Of a stretch of 64,000 nt of DNA, positions 41,992-50,171 are shown in pieces. Source of the DNA: Mycolicibacterium novocastrense (GTDB lineage Bacteria > Actinomycetota > Actinomycetes > Mycobacteriales > Mycobacteriaceae); the NCBI RefSeq assembly GCF_001570485.1, contig NZ_BCTA01000078.1:62001-126000 (forward strand), written 5' to 3'. The notes under the pieces were generated by a model that worked only from the letters and a program-made list of their open reading frames with translations, was not told the origin of the DNA and did no database searches. The number at the start of each line of letters is the position of its first letter. The stretch's first letter is position 1. The position numbers were made by a program, and so were the translations under genes.

Positions 41992-42867
41992 ATGGCTGCC
42001 GGTCCCAGCGGAATTCTTGTTGGCGTCGACGGATCACCGGACTCGGAGGCCGCCATCCGGTGGGCCACTCGCGAGGCCCTGTTGCGGGACGAACCGATCA
42101 GGTTGCTCCATGCGATCGCGCCCGTCGTGGTGACCTGGCCGGTGGCGTATCTGGAAGCCAGCTACGTCGAGTCGATGGAATCCAACGGCCGCGACATCCT
42201 CGACGCGGCGCAGAAAAGCGTGCAGGCCGCTGCGGGTGACACGGCGCCGCCGGCCATCGAAACGCACATCGTGAACTCCGCTCCGCCCGCGGCGCTCGTC
42301 GCCGCCTCGCGCGACGCATACATGACCGTGTCCGGGTCCCGAGGCCTCGGTGTCCTCGGCCGGGCCTTCCTCGGCTCGGTCAGCAGTGCCCTGCTGCATC
42401 ACGGACGCGGGCCGATCGCGATCGTGCGCACCGATGACGCGCCCGCCGCCGAGACCAGCGCACCCGTCCTCGTCGGCGTCGACGGATCGCCGGCCTCCGA
42501 AGAGGCCACCGCGCTGGCGTTCGACGAGGCCTCGAGGCGTGGGGTGCCGCTCATCGCCATGCACGCGTGGAGCGACGCGTCGTTTCCTTCCATCGGAACC
42601 GACTGGGAACGGTACGAAGAGGGCGGGCACCGGATCCTCGCCGAGCGCCTCGCCGGCTGGCAGGAGCGGTACCCGGATGTGCAGGTACAGCGCCGGATCG
42701 TCAGCGACGACCCCGCGCGACGGCTCGTCGAGGAGTCGGGCGAGGCTGCGCTCGTCGTCGTCGGCAGCCGGGGCCGCGGCGGATTCTCGAGCCTTGTGCT
42801 CGGCTCCGTCGCCACCAAGGTCGCTCAATCGGCCAAGGCACCGGTAATCGTCGTCCGGCCGCGGTGA
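41992..42867 (+). CDS. Universal stress protein, two tandem Usp domains
   Basis: This 291-residue protein starts at ATG 41992 with AGGGAG five bases upstream; the frame to 41932 is an unneeded extension. Two Usp domains each begin with VGVDGSPxSExA, and each ends with the ATP-binding loop (GSRGLGVLGRAFLGSVSSALL and GSRGRGGFSSLVLGSVATKVA), giving G-x2-G-x9-G(S). The layout equals M. tuberculosis Rv2005c/Rv2623-type proteins, which bind ATP and slow growth under hypoxia. A weak DosR-like box lies 65-84 bases upstream. It converges on the TetR gene with one base between the stops. Confidence 0.93.
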   Translation: MAAGPSGILVGVDGSPDSEAAIRWATREALLRDEPIRLLHAIAPVVVTWPVAYLEASYVESMESNGRDILDAAQKSVQAAAGDTAPPAIETHIVNSAPPAALVAASRDAYMTVSGSRGLGVLGRAFLGSVSSALLHHGRGPIAIVRTDDAPAAETSAPVLVGVDGSPASEEATALAFDEASRRGVPLIAMHAWSDASFPSIGTDWERYEEGGHRILAERLAGWQERYPDVQVQRRIVSDDPARRLVEESGEAALVVVGSRGRGGFSSLVLGSVATKVAQSAKAPVIVVRPR

Positions 42868-42868
42868 G

Positions 42869-43507
42869 CTACCGCGCGGCCCGGAGCCGAAGTTCGACGT
42901 AGGCCGTGACAACGTCGGTCAACGCCCGCAGCTCGCGGCCGACGTCGACCGGTTCCTCGACCGCCATCTTGGCCACCATCGCCCCCATCAGCGTGGTCCA
43001 GATCAGGTTGCCCACCGCGTCGGCGTGTTTGCGCTCGAGGCCCTCGGCGACGAACCGGCCGAGCCGGGTCAGTGTGGAGAACAGCTCCGCCAGATGACGC
43101 TGCTGAGCATCGGCGCGCCCGGTTCGGGTGGCGATCAAGATTTCCAGCGCCGCAACGGATGTCGGGCTCAGGAAGGCGTCGGCGACCGCGTTGATCACCA
43201 GTTCGGTGCGCGCGCGCCCGTGGTGCTCCCCCAGTTCGGCCTGGACGTCGTGCAGGCAGGCCACCAGTTGCCCGAAGCCCTCGTCGACGACGGCCATCAA
43301 CAACGCGTCCCGGTCACCGAAGTGGTACTGGATCACCCCCCAGGTCACGCCCGCGCGTTCGGTGATGTGCTTGGCGCTCGCCGCGGCGAATCCCTCCTCG
43401 AGGACGCAGCGCACCGTCTCCTCGATGACCATCGCGCGGGTGCGATCCGCGCGGACCTGCTTGCCGTTGGGCGGGCGGCGCGGCGCGACGTTGGCGGCCT
43501 GGGGCAT
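42869..43507 (-). CDS. TetR-family transcriptional regulator
   Basis: This 212-residue protein starts MPQAANVAPRRPPNGKQV at ATG 43505-43507, two bases after the DapB-like stop, with GAGGTAGGA overlapping that stop. The helix-turn-helix is TVRCVLEEGFAAASAKHITERAGVTWGVIQYHFGDRDALL; the Trp in the recognition helix (VTWGVIQYHF) is a known variant. As last gene of the Rieske/DapB-like unit, it probably represses that operon and the divergent flavoprotein, perhaps at the dyad 45697-45708. Confidence 0.9.
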   Translation of the reverse strand: MPQAANVAPRRPPNGKQVRADRTRAMVIEETVRCVLEEGFAAASAKHITERAGVTWGVIQYHFGDRDALLMAVVDEGFGQLVACLHDVQAELGEHHGRARTELVINAVADAFLSPTSVAALEILIATRTGRADAQQRHLAELFSTLTRLGRFVAEGLERKHADAVGNLIWTTLMGAMVAKMAVEEPVDVGRELRALTDVVTAYVELRLRAAR

Positions 43508-43509
43508 TC

Positions 43510-44601
43510 CTACCTCTTGAAGCGGCCGGCGAACCCGCGCAGTGGCAGGTCGGCGCTGGTGATCAACCCCGGCGGCGCGGCCACCACAGACCGGATGGCA
43601 TGCAGCGCAGGCATTCCCGTGACCGTCATGCCGATGGAGGCGAAGTCCTCGGGATTCGACAGGTCCACGCCGGGCTTCGGGAAGATCATGTGCTTGTTGT
43701 ACACGCACGGGTCACCCTTGATCTGGGTGATGTAGCAGCCCTTGATATCCCAGTGTGGGTCGGTGTGCGGTGTCATCTGCCATTCCAGATGTGTCTCCAC
43801 CCGCGGGACCCCGTCGACCATGCCCTGGTACTTGATGTAGTTCCCGCCCAGCGAGCCCTTCGGAAGCTGATACCAGCCGAGGTCCACATCCTTTGTGCAG
43901 GCGCCCAATTCGTAGCTGAACTTGACCTCGTCGAGTTCCAGATCGAAGCAGTCGGCCATCATCAGCACGCTGTCGGCGAACACCCGGGTGTACTTCTCCA
44001 GCTTGCCCGGGATCTGCGGATCGTCCACGGGTTGGCCGTAGCCGACCTCGATCCAGGTGTCGCGCGAGTGATGGCACGACACGTCGACGGACTCGATCGT
44101 GGTGACGTTCTCGATCTCGGCGACGTCGGCCGAACACACGACGCCGAGAATCTGGTTGAGGCCGGGGTTCATCCCGGTGCCGTAGAACGTGGAACCGCCT
44201 TTGCGACAGGCTTCTTCGAGGAGCTGGGACACGGACTTACCCGAGGGATGCGGATGGTTGGTGTCGCGGTGCCAGCCGGTGATCCAGTCGGCCGTGGTGA
44301 CGATGTTGATGCCCGCCTCGAGAACCCGGACGTAGAGGTCCTCATCGGGGAACACGCCGTGGAAGGTCAGCACATCGGGTTCGGCGGCGAGGATCTCCTC
44401 GACCGTGCCGGTGGCCGTCACCCCGATCGGGTCGATGCCGACGATCTCACCGGCGTCACGTCCGACCTTTTCAGGTGTGTAGCAGTGCAGTCCGACGAGC
44501 TCGAGATCCGGATGCTCCCCGATCCGCTTGATCATCTCGGTCCCGAGGTTGCCCGTGGCAACCTGGAAGACACGTGTCGGGCGGGCGGGGTGTGCGGTCA
44601 T
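43510..44601 (-). CDS. DapB-like (dihydrodipicolinate reductase-family) NAD(P)H enzyme
   Basis: This 363-residue protein starts MTAHPARPTRVFQVATGNLGTEMIKRI at ATG 44599-44601, in an ATGA overlap with the Rieske gene. The N-terminal Rossmann segment VATGNLGTEMIKRIGEHPDLELVG is like that of DapB and 2,4-diaminopentanoate dehydrogenase, and a long C-terminal domain with GTGMNPGLNQ follows. Mycobacteria have several uncharacterised paralogues of this length. The substrate is not lysine-pathway tetrahydrodipicolinate, to judge from the missing DapB signature HxxxK; a reductase of a ketone or imine is likely. It is co-expressed with a Rieske oxygenase. Confidence 0.75.
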   Translation of the reverse strand: MTAHPARPTRVFQVATGNLGTEMIKRIGEHPDLELVGLHCYTPEKVGRDAGEIVGIDPIGVTATGTVEEILAAEPDVLTFHGVFPDEDLYVRVLEAGINIVTTADWITGWHRDTNHPHPSGKSVSQLLEEACRKGGSTFYGTGMNPGLNQILGVVCSADVAEIENVTTIESVDVSCHHSRDTWIEVGYGQPVDDPQIPGKLEKYTRVFADSVLMMADCFDLELDEVKFSYELGACTKDVDLGWYQLPKGSLGGNYIKYQGMVDGVPRVETHLEWQMTPHTDPHWDIKGCYITQIKGDPCVYNKHMIFPKPGVDLSNPEDFASIGMTVTGMPALHAIRSVVAAPPGLITSADLPLRGFAGRFKR

Positions 44602-45647
44602 CGGGTCGGGCCTTTCTCGGATGACGTGGTGGCGCGGGATGTTTCGAGGTCCGCGGCATTGCCGCCGCGGCCGTCGGGATAGAACTGGATCGCCCATTTG
44701 CGTAATGCGGTGAAACCCTCGTACTCGGCCGTCGCCAGCGCGGGCGGGTCGGAATAGCGCTGGTGCGACCAGATGTGCACATCCTGGGTGAATTGGCGGA
44801 TGACCTCGGCGCCGAACTCGGTGGCCTTGGCCTCGGCCCGTTGGTCGTCGCGGCCGGGGGTCCGTCCGATGTAGACCATGAACCGGACATCCGATGTTCG
44901 GTCGTCCACGGGGGTGATCGCCGAGATCGTCCGGTTGTCCACCATGCCCCAGCTCTTGGTCACCGCGATGCCGAGACCACCGTTGATGGCTTCCACACCG
45001 CTTCGGACGTCGTCGATCGACTGGGTCTCGTCGCCTTCGAAGGTGATAGTGAAGTCGACATACGACCACGGCTCGGCGAAGTCGTGGCGAGTGAAGACCG
45101 GGATGATCGGTGTTTTGTGCACGAACTTGAAGTGCGCGAAATCGACGCCGTTCTCCAGCACGTACTGAGGATGCAGTTCGAGGCCCTCGCGGTGCAGCGT
45201 CATCGGCGGGTAGTAGTCGGCAGCGGTGCGGGTGTCACCGAAACTGCCGAAGATGTCCGGCGCGTCGAAATAGGGTGCACGTCCGTCGATGTCGTGCCAG
45301 ATGTAGATCGAGTCGTTGCGTTCGGTGACGGGGTAGCTGCGGATCCGACGGCCGCGGTTCGGCCGGTCCTGGTACGGGATACAGACGTTGCGGCCTTCGG
45401 AGTTCCACTGCCAGCCGTGGAACGGGCACTCGATGACGTCACCCTCGACATGGCCGCCGTAGCCCAGATGGGCCCCCAGGTGCTCGCAGTACGCGTCCAT
45501 CACCACGGCCTGGCCGGAAGATGTTCGCCAGGCGATCATCTCGCGGTCGAAGTACTTCATCCGCCGGACGTCGCCGGGCTTGAGCTCTGCCGACCACGCG
45601 ACCTGGAACCATCCGGTCGGCTTCATCGACAGGGGTGGCTTGGCCAT
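44598..45647 (-). CDS. Rieske non-haem iron oxygenase, KshA-like
   Basis: This 349-residue protein starts MAKPPLSMKPTGWFQVAW at ATG 45645-45647. The [2Fe-2S] Rieske ligands are Cys54/His56 and Cys74/His77 (CEH...CPFH). The mononuclear iron site is Asp169, His172 and His177 in ENGVDFAHFKFVH. The single-chain size and layout match the terminal oxygenase of 3-ketosteroid 9-alpha-hydroxylase and related actinobacterial monooxygenases. A separate reductase is needed and is not nearby. It would hydroxylate a cyclic, possibly steroid-like or terpenoid substrate. The DapB-like and TetR genes follow in the operon. Confidence 0.9.
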   Translation of the reverse strand: MAKPPLSMKPTGWFQVAWSAELKPGDVRRMKYFDREMIAWRTSSGQAVVMDAYCEHLGAHLGYGGHVEGDVIECPFHGWQWNSEGRNVCIPYQDRPNRGRRIRSYPVTERNDSIYIWHDIDGRAPYFDAPDIFGSFGDTRTAADYYPPMTLHREGLELHPQYVLENGVDFAHFKFVHKTPIIPVFTRHDFAEPWSYVDFTITFEGDETQSIDDVRSGVEAINGGLGIAVTKSWGMVDNRTISAITPVDDRTSDVRFMVYIGRTPGRDDQRAEAKATEFGAEVIRQFTQDVHIWSHQRYSDPPALATAEYEGFTALRKWAIQFYPDGRGGNAADLETSRATTSSEKGPTR

Positions 45648-45696
45648 CGACGTCCTCTCGGGCTGCGCTGCCACTGGGTCTCGGTCCGACAAATGA

Positions 45697-45708
45697 TAGA
45701 GCACTCAA
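45697..45708. promoter_or_regulatory. Imperfect dyad between Rieske and flavoprotein genes
   Basis: TAGAGCACTCAA is a 12-bp imperfect palindrome (TNGAG-n2-CTCNA) centred in the 116-base divergent region. It is within 50-65 bases of both starts, so one regulator, probably the TetR at 42869, could control both sides. Confidence 0.4.
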
Positions 45709-45763
45709 TGTAAAAATGGCCAGGGTATTTCGCCGCAGGCGGGCCTCACCGCAGAATGACGTC

Positions 45764-46678
45764 GTGACCAACCGAATCCAGGAGCTCCTCGGCGTCGACT
45801 TCCCCGTCGTGCAGGCGCCCATGACCTACATCGCGCGGGCCGAACTGGCCGCGGCGGTCTCCGAGGCCGGCGGCCTGGGCATGATCGAGACGCTGACCGA
45901 GGACGGCCGCGCCGATCTGCAGCGGGTGCGGGAGCTCACCGACAAGCCGGTCGCGGCCAACCTGATGATCCAAGGCTGGAAGGCCGACCCGTCGATCGTC
46001 GACATCTTGGCCGCGGCCGGGGTGAACCACGTCTTCACCTCGGCGGGCGATCCGGCGTTGTTCACCGCACGCCTGCACGACGCCGGCATGACGGTCGTAC
46101 ACGTCGTCGGATCCTTGAAGGGCGCGCGCAAGGCGGCCGATGCCGGCGTCGACGCGTTGGTGGTCGAGGGCGTCGAAGGCGGCGGGTTCAAGTCGCTGCT
46201 GGGCGCGTCGACGATGGTGCTTCTCCCGTTGGTCGCCGAGAACGTGGACCTGCCGATCATTGCGGCGGGAGGTATGTGCGACGCCCGCTCGGCGGCCGCG
46301 GCGCTGGTCCTCGGCGCCGAAGGCGTCCAGATGGGCACCCGGATGCTGGCCAGCGTCGAGGCGGCCGTGCACGCGAATTTCAAGGACGCGATCGTGACGG
46401 CCGACGACTCCGGGACCGTGCTGCTCGACATCCCCGGCAACCCGACGATGCGCGTCCTGCGCACCGGGCTGGCCGCACGGGTCGCGGCTCACGACCCGGG
46501 CGCCCGCCTGCTGGGCAAGATCACCGAGCTGTACTTCGACGGCGATATGGACGCCAGTGTGGCCAACACCGGACAGGTCTCGTCCCGGATCGGCGAGCTG
46601 CTGCCGGTCGCGGACATCGTGCGGCGCACATGGACCGAGATCGATGCGGCGTTGACCGACGCCAAATCGAGGATGTAG
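45764..46678 (+). CDS. Nitronate monooxygenase-like (2-nitropropane dioxygenase family) FMN protein
   Basis: This 304-residue TIM-barrel flavoprotein starts VTNRIQELLGVDFPVVQAPM at GTG 45764; AGAAT six to ten bases upstream would fit a leaderless message. The phosphate-binding end is AAGGMCDARSAAAALVLGAEGVQMGTRMLAS. In true nitronate monooxygenases the GGH His is the catalytic base; here the place reads VEGGGFKSLL, with Phe142, so nitronate oxidation is doubtful. Relatives act in steroid-ring and fatty-acid catabolism as enoyl-type reductases or oxidases. Divergent from the Rieske gene, probably in one regulon. Confidence 0.85.
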   Translation: MTNRIQELLGVDFPVVQAPMTYIARAELAAAVSEAGGLGMIETLTEDGRADLQRVRELTDKPVAANLMIQGWKADPSIVDILAAAGVNHVFTSAGDPALFTARLHDAGMTVVHVVGSLKGARKAADAGVDALVVEGVEGGGFKSLLGASTMVLLPLVAENVDLPIIAAGGMCDARSAAAALVLGAEGVQMGTRMLASVEAAVHANFKDAIVTADDSGTVLLDIPGNPTMRVLRTGLAARVAAHDPGARLLGKITELYFDGDMDASVANTGQVSSRIGELLPVADIVRRTWTEIDAALTDAKSRM

Positions 46679-46685
46679 CCGCAGG

Positions 46686-48137
46686 CTAGGCGACGCGTTC
46701 GTGGCTGCGCGCCAGGCGGTCCGCCTCCGGGCACACCGCGCGTTTGGTGCGCGGCCCACGGGCGCGCTGTCGTAGCGCAACCATGGAGCCCGCGCGGACG
46801 ACGCCCAGCGGACCCGGTCCGGCGAACCGCGCGATACCGGAGGCTCGCAGCGCGACAGCGGCTTTCGCCTGCCGGTAGCCGACACGGATGCCCGCGGCGG
46901 CGACGATGAGCAAGGCGCCGACACCCGGCAACGCCAGAGCAGCCAGAGCCGTCAACGATGCCGGCACCAGGACCGCCTCGATGACGTGCTCGAAGATGGA
47001 CTTCGCACTGGCGGGCGCCGCGGCGGTGCTCAGCGGCACCGTTCCCGAGACCGAGAGCGGTTGGACGGTGTCAGTGGTGGCCACCTTGCCCTGTACCGGG
47101 GGCGGGGCCATGGTGCCGAACAACGACCCGCTGTCCGCGGGGACCACGGGCCGCGTGGCTTCACCCGGATGGGGTCCGACCAGTGTTCCGCCGGTCGGGG
47201 CGTTGACCTTCCTGGCGTCCAGCGTGCCGCTTCCACCGATGAACGACTGGGGCGGACCGGCCGAAGTGGGGATGCCCAGCATGGCGTAGAAGTCCGACGG
47301 CACCCGCGTGACTGCGCCGGCCACGGTCGTCAGCATGGTCTGCAGCGAGGTGATCGCATCTCGGACCGGCGTCTTCGATGTCTGCAGCGCGGCGAGCGAC
47401 TCCGACCACGTCACCATCGCGCCATTGATGGTGACGAACGCGTTGGTCAGCGGATCGGCGGTCTTGGCCTCCGGCGTGACCGGGGCATCGACCTCAACTG
47501 CGGGTGTCGTCCCCGTCTGCGGCGTCGTCCCCGTCTGCGGGGTCGGTGACGCCGCGGCATCGTCTGCGGCGGAGTTCGAGTCGGGTTGAGTTCCCGAGGC
47601 GTCGGCGGGCACCGTCGGCACCGGGCCCTCAGCACCGGTTTCGGTCTCCGTCGTCAGTTCCTGGGTGGCGGGGCCGGTTGCGTTCTCGGTGGTCTCCGCC
47701 TCGATGCCGAGTTCAGTCCCCTGCGGATCGGATGTGGTCTTGGCATCGTCGACCGCCGCGGTCTCGTTGTCGGACGCGAGGTCGGAACCCTCCAGCTTCG
47801 CGTCCTTCTCGGCCTGCGTCTCGACGCCGCCGCGCAGGATGGTCGTCGGCCGGTTGAATCCGTTCTGCCGCGAGGGCGACTGCCGGGAGAAATCCGGGAG
47901 GCGCAGCCGGAAGCGCCGGTCGATCTTCGGAGTGGTGTTGGTCGCGGTCCCGGTGGTCGCGCCGGGAGTCTCCGAACCGTCGGCGCTGGTGGTGGAACCC
48001 GGGCCCGCCCCGGTCGAGCCGCTCGTTCCCGCGCTACTCGAGTCGTCAGCACTGGCGATGGCGCCGCCGGCGCCGAACAGCAATCCGGCAGCGAGTACAC
48101 ATACACCCGCCGTGACGCGCAAAGGTGACGTGGGAAT
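46686..48137 (-). CDS. Secreted Thr/Ser/Pro-rich protein with C-terminal membrane segment
   Basis: A protein of about 483 residues with an N-terminal signal sequence (LRVTAGVCVLAAGLLFGAGGAIASADD, cut after ASA likely), a long Thr/Ser/Glu/Pro-rich low-complexity region with a duplicated TPQTGT unit (47506-47541), then a more ordered part (PLTNAFVTINGAMVTW...) and a hydrophobic stretch near residues 405-435 (ALTALAALALPGVGALLIVAAAG region) before an Arg-rich tail. It is probably exported and anchored at the cell envelope. No ATG/GTG/TTG fits; ATT 48135-48137, five bases after GGAGG, is the best start, although an in-frame ATG exists at 48278 without a ribosome site. Function unknown. Confidence 0.75.
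   Translation of the reverse strand: MPTSPLRVTAGVCVLAAGLLFGAGGAIASADDSSSAGTSGSTGAGPGSTTSADGSETPGATTGTATNTTPKIDRRFRLRLPDFSRQSPSRQNGFNRPTTILRGGVETQAEKDAKLEGSDLASDNETAAVDDAKTTSDPQGTELGIEAETTENATGPATQELTTETETGAEGPVPTVPADASGTQPDSNSAADDAAASPTPQTGTTPQTGTTPAVEVDAPVTPEAKTADPLTNAFVTINGAMVTWSESLAALQTSKTPVRDAITSLQTMLTTVAGAVTRVPSDFYAMLGIPTSAGPPQSFIGGSGTLDARKVNAPTGGTLVGPHPGEATRPVVPADSGSLFGTMAPPPVQGKVATTDTVQPLSVSGTVPLSTAAAPASAKSIFEHVIEAVLVPASLTALAALALPGVGALLIVAAAGIRVGYRQAKAAVALRASGIARFAGPGPLGVVRAGSMVALRQRARGPRTKRAVCPEADRLARSHERVA
47506..47541. repeat. 18-bp tandem duplication in Thr/Pro-rich gene
   Basis: Two adjacent copies of an 18-base unit (47506-47523 and 47524-47541) match at 17 of 18 positions and encode TPQTGT twice. 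Recent slippage within the low-complexity region is likely, so copy number may vary among strains. Confidence 0.8.
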
Positions 48138-48671
48138 GATCGCCTCCGTCCGAAAAGAGAACCCTCGTTGAGAGAGGGTTTGATAGACGATTGTTACATA
48201 GATATAGCCCCGCAATACAGAGCTATTGGTGACGTTTGCGAGTGGATTGCTGCAAATCTTTGCCGACCGAAGAACCATCGTGAATGGCGGCTCAAGATCA
48301 ACCTCGCCGCGACTGGTTCACAAGTCGAGGTCCGGAATGGCGACGACTGGTTCGCGGGGTGGGCAGCGCGGCCTCATCCTCCGCCATCGGGGCAGGTCGT
48401 GGTCGGTGACCACCCCGCCATGACACCGCGACGTCCGAGCCGGAGGTCCACTGGGAAACGTGCGCTTCCCGGAGGCGAAACCAAATCGCCGGAACATTGA
48501 TCTTGGTGACCATTTAGTAGCCGGGAAACGGTCCGCTGGAACGAGGACACGGCGTTTTAAGCGGAAGGTCTAAACAGCCCCGCCGCGGGCGAGCGCTGAC
48601 AGACTGTCCACGAACCGGTGGCGCGTGGCGTCACCGCTAGTGAGTGAGGTCCGGTGGAAGGCGGAACGCAG
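48138..48671. other. 534-base region between secreted protein and P450 remnant
   Basis: No gene is supported. The left end holds the minus-strand leader of the secreted-protein gene, with an A+T-rich promoter-like stretch (about 48181-48240) and the hairpin 48160-48180. The rest has frames on both strands with no family features and an A+T content slightly above the flanking genes. Confidence 0.45.
48160..48180. repeat. 7-bp perfect hairpin in 5' leader
   Basis: AACCCTC (48160-48166) and GAGGGTT (48174-48180) pair around a seven-base loop. On the minus strand it lies 23-43 bases upstream of the proposed ATT start and just before the GGAGG, so it could modulate translation of the secreted protein. 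Confidence 0.55.
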
Positions 48672-49070
48672 ATGACGGTGAGCGCTGACGAAGGTGTGCG
48701 AGACAGCCGAGACAGCGCCGTCAAGAAGGGGGACGTGCACTACGACCCCCACCTCAACCGCGATGCCGATCCGATGTTCGCCCGGATCCGCGTGCACGCG
48801 CCGCTGTACTACAGCGCCGAGCACCACTTCCATGCGCTGAGCCGCTACGCCGATGTCGACGCAGCGCTGCTGTTCAGCTCGGCGCGCGGGGCGGTTCTGG
48901 AGAGCATCAAAGCCGGTCGGGGCAACGCGCTCGCAGGACTGGAGGGACGGATCGCGCTGGACGAGATTCTTCAACGATTCCCGGACTGGCACGTCGACCT
49001 CACCGATGCCGAACTCAGCCCGACGTCCACCGTGCGTGGATGGGACTCGATGCCTGCCGTGGTGGTTTGA
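48672..49070 (+). pseudogene. Internally deleted cytochrome P450 remnant
   Basis: A 132-codon open frame whose first 75 or so residues match a P450 N-terminus (YDPHLNRDADPMFARIRVHAPLYY, ALSRYADVDAALL, FSSARGAVLESIKAG) and whose last 45 match a P450 C-terminus (GNALAGLEGRIALDEILQRFPDW, then STVRGWDSMPAVVV). The middle, with the I helix, ExxR and the haem-binding Cys, is absent; the junction falls just at the Cys loop, where CLGNALARLEG would be expected. About 250-280 residues are missing in frame. It cannot bind haem. Start ATG 48672 (MTVSADEG); a GTG at 48654 is possible. Probably the lost oxygenase of the operon that follows. Confidence 0.85.
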
Positions 49071-49194
49071 CGGACGAGCGATACGCATAACGATCAGAGT
49101 CTTCGCCGCTGACGAATTCGATTGCGTCGGAGGCGTTCAGCTGCCCGGCTGCCGGGCCGCCTACTGGAGATGACACAAAGTGGAGGAAGCGACG

Positions 49195-50166
49195 ATGCCA
49201 GAGTACGACTACGAAGAGATGAAGCGGGAAGCCGAGCAGCACATCCGGTTCGAGAAGGACCGGAAGAACCGGATCGCCTACATCACGTTCAACCGGCCTG
49301 AGGCGCAGAACTCGACGACGATGGGCATGCGCCAGCTCTACGCCGACATGATCCACAAGTGCAACGTCGACGACGACGTCAAGGTCGTCGTGATCCGCGG
49401 TGAGGGAGAGGATTTCGGTAGCGGCGGCGATCTTCCCGAACAGCGGGACATGCTCGAGAACCCGGGCATGCCGCTGCTGCACGAACTCGCGATCAACGAC
49501 GACGACGTCAAGTACCCGCCCGGCGGCTCGTATCGCTACCTGTCGACGGTGACCGACTTCTACGCCAAGGCGCGTGCCGGCAACCGGCCGCTGCAGGAAC
49601 TTCGCAAGGTCAGCATCATCGAAGCGAAGGGGTATTGCTACGGCTGGCATTTCTATCAGGCGGGCGACGCCGATCTCGTGGTCTCCTCCGACGACGCGCT
49701 CTTCGGCCATCCGGCGTTCCGTTATGTCGGCTGGGGCCCGCGGTTGTGGTGGTGGGCCGAGACGATGGGCTTGCGCAAGTTCTCCGAGATGTTGTTCACC
49801 GGCCGGCCGTTCAGCGCGAAAGAGATGTACGAGTGCGGCTTCCTCAACAGCGTCGTGCCCAGAGACCAGTTGGAAGCCGAGACCGAGAAGTACGCGCTCG
49901 CCTGCTCGAAGTCGCGTCCGACCGACACGGTCGCGGTGCAGAAGACCTTCCTCGAGTTGTACAAGCAGCACAAGGGCGAGTACTTCGGCAGCCTGTTGAC
50001 CGGCATGGTCGAGGGGATGCTGCCGCTGATCCAGAACGACCAGCGCAACGACGTCGATCTCACCGAGGGCACCTTCGAGAAGGGGCTCAACAACGTGGTC
50101 AAGGACAACGATATGAACTTCCCACCGGAGTGGCGGCTGAGCCGGTCGGGACGCAACAAGCCCTGA
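49195..50166 (+). CDS. Enoyl-CoA hydratase/isomerase family protein, long form
   Basis: This 323-residue crotonase starts MPEYDYEEMKREAEQHIRFEKD at ATG 49195 with GGAGGA seven bases upstream. The first motif is GEDFGSGGDL, the second AKGYCYGWHFYQAGDADLVV, followed by ALFGHPAFRYVGWGPRLWWW. It has a longer insert between the two motifs (about 60 residues) than typical hydratases, as in some carboxyl-transferase-like or dehydratase members. It is the first intact gene of a five-member operon with the P450 remnant upstream; the CoA-transferase gene follows after five bases. Confidence 0.9.
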   Translation: MPEYDYEEMKREAEQHIRFEKDRKNRIAYITFNRPEAQNSTTMGMRQLYADMIHKCNVDDDVKVVVIRGEGEDFGSGGDLPEQRDMLENPGMPLLHELAINDDDVKYPPGGSYRYLSTVTDFYAKARAGNRPLQELRKVSIIEAKGYCYGWHFYQAGDADLVVSSDDALFGHPAFRYVGWGPRLWWWAETMGLRKFSEMLFTGRPFSAKEMYECGFLNSVVPRDQLEAETEKYALACSKSRPTDTVAVQKTFLELYKQHKGEYFGSLLTGMVEGMLPLIQNDQRNDVDLTEGTFEKGLNNVVKDNDMNFPPEWRLSRSGRNKP

Positions 50167-50171
50167 CCGGC

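Noticed and set aside
46686..48278. Start of the secreted protein at ATG 48278
   Set aside because: No ribosome site precedes it, and the 47 extra residues would put a non-signal-like segment in front of a good signal peptide. Kept only as an alternative in the gene entry.
49957..49965. TTGTACAAG inside the crotonase gene, and again at 5622-5630, as GntR sites
   Set aside because: Both lie inside coding sequence and spell common codons; no promoter context.
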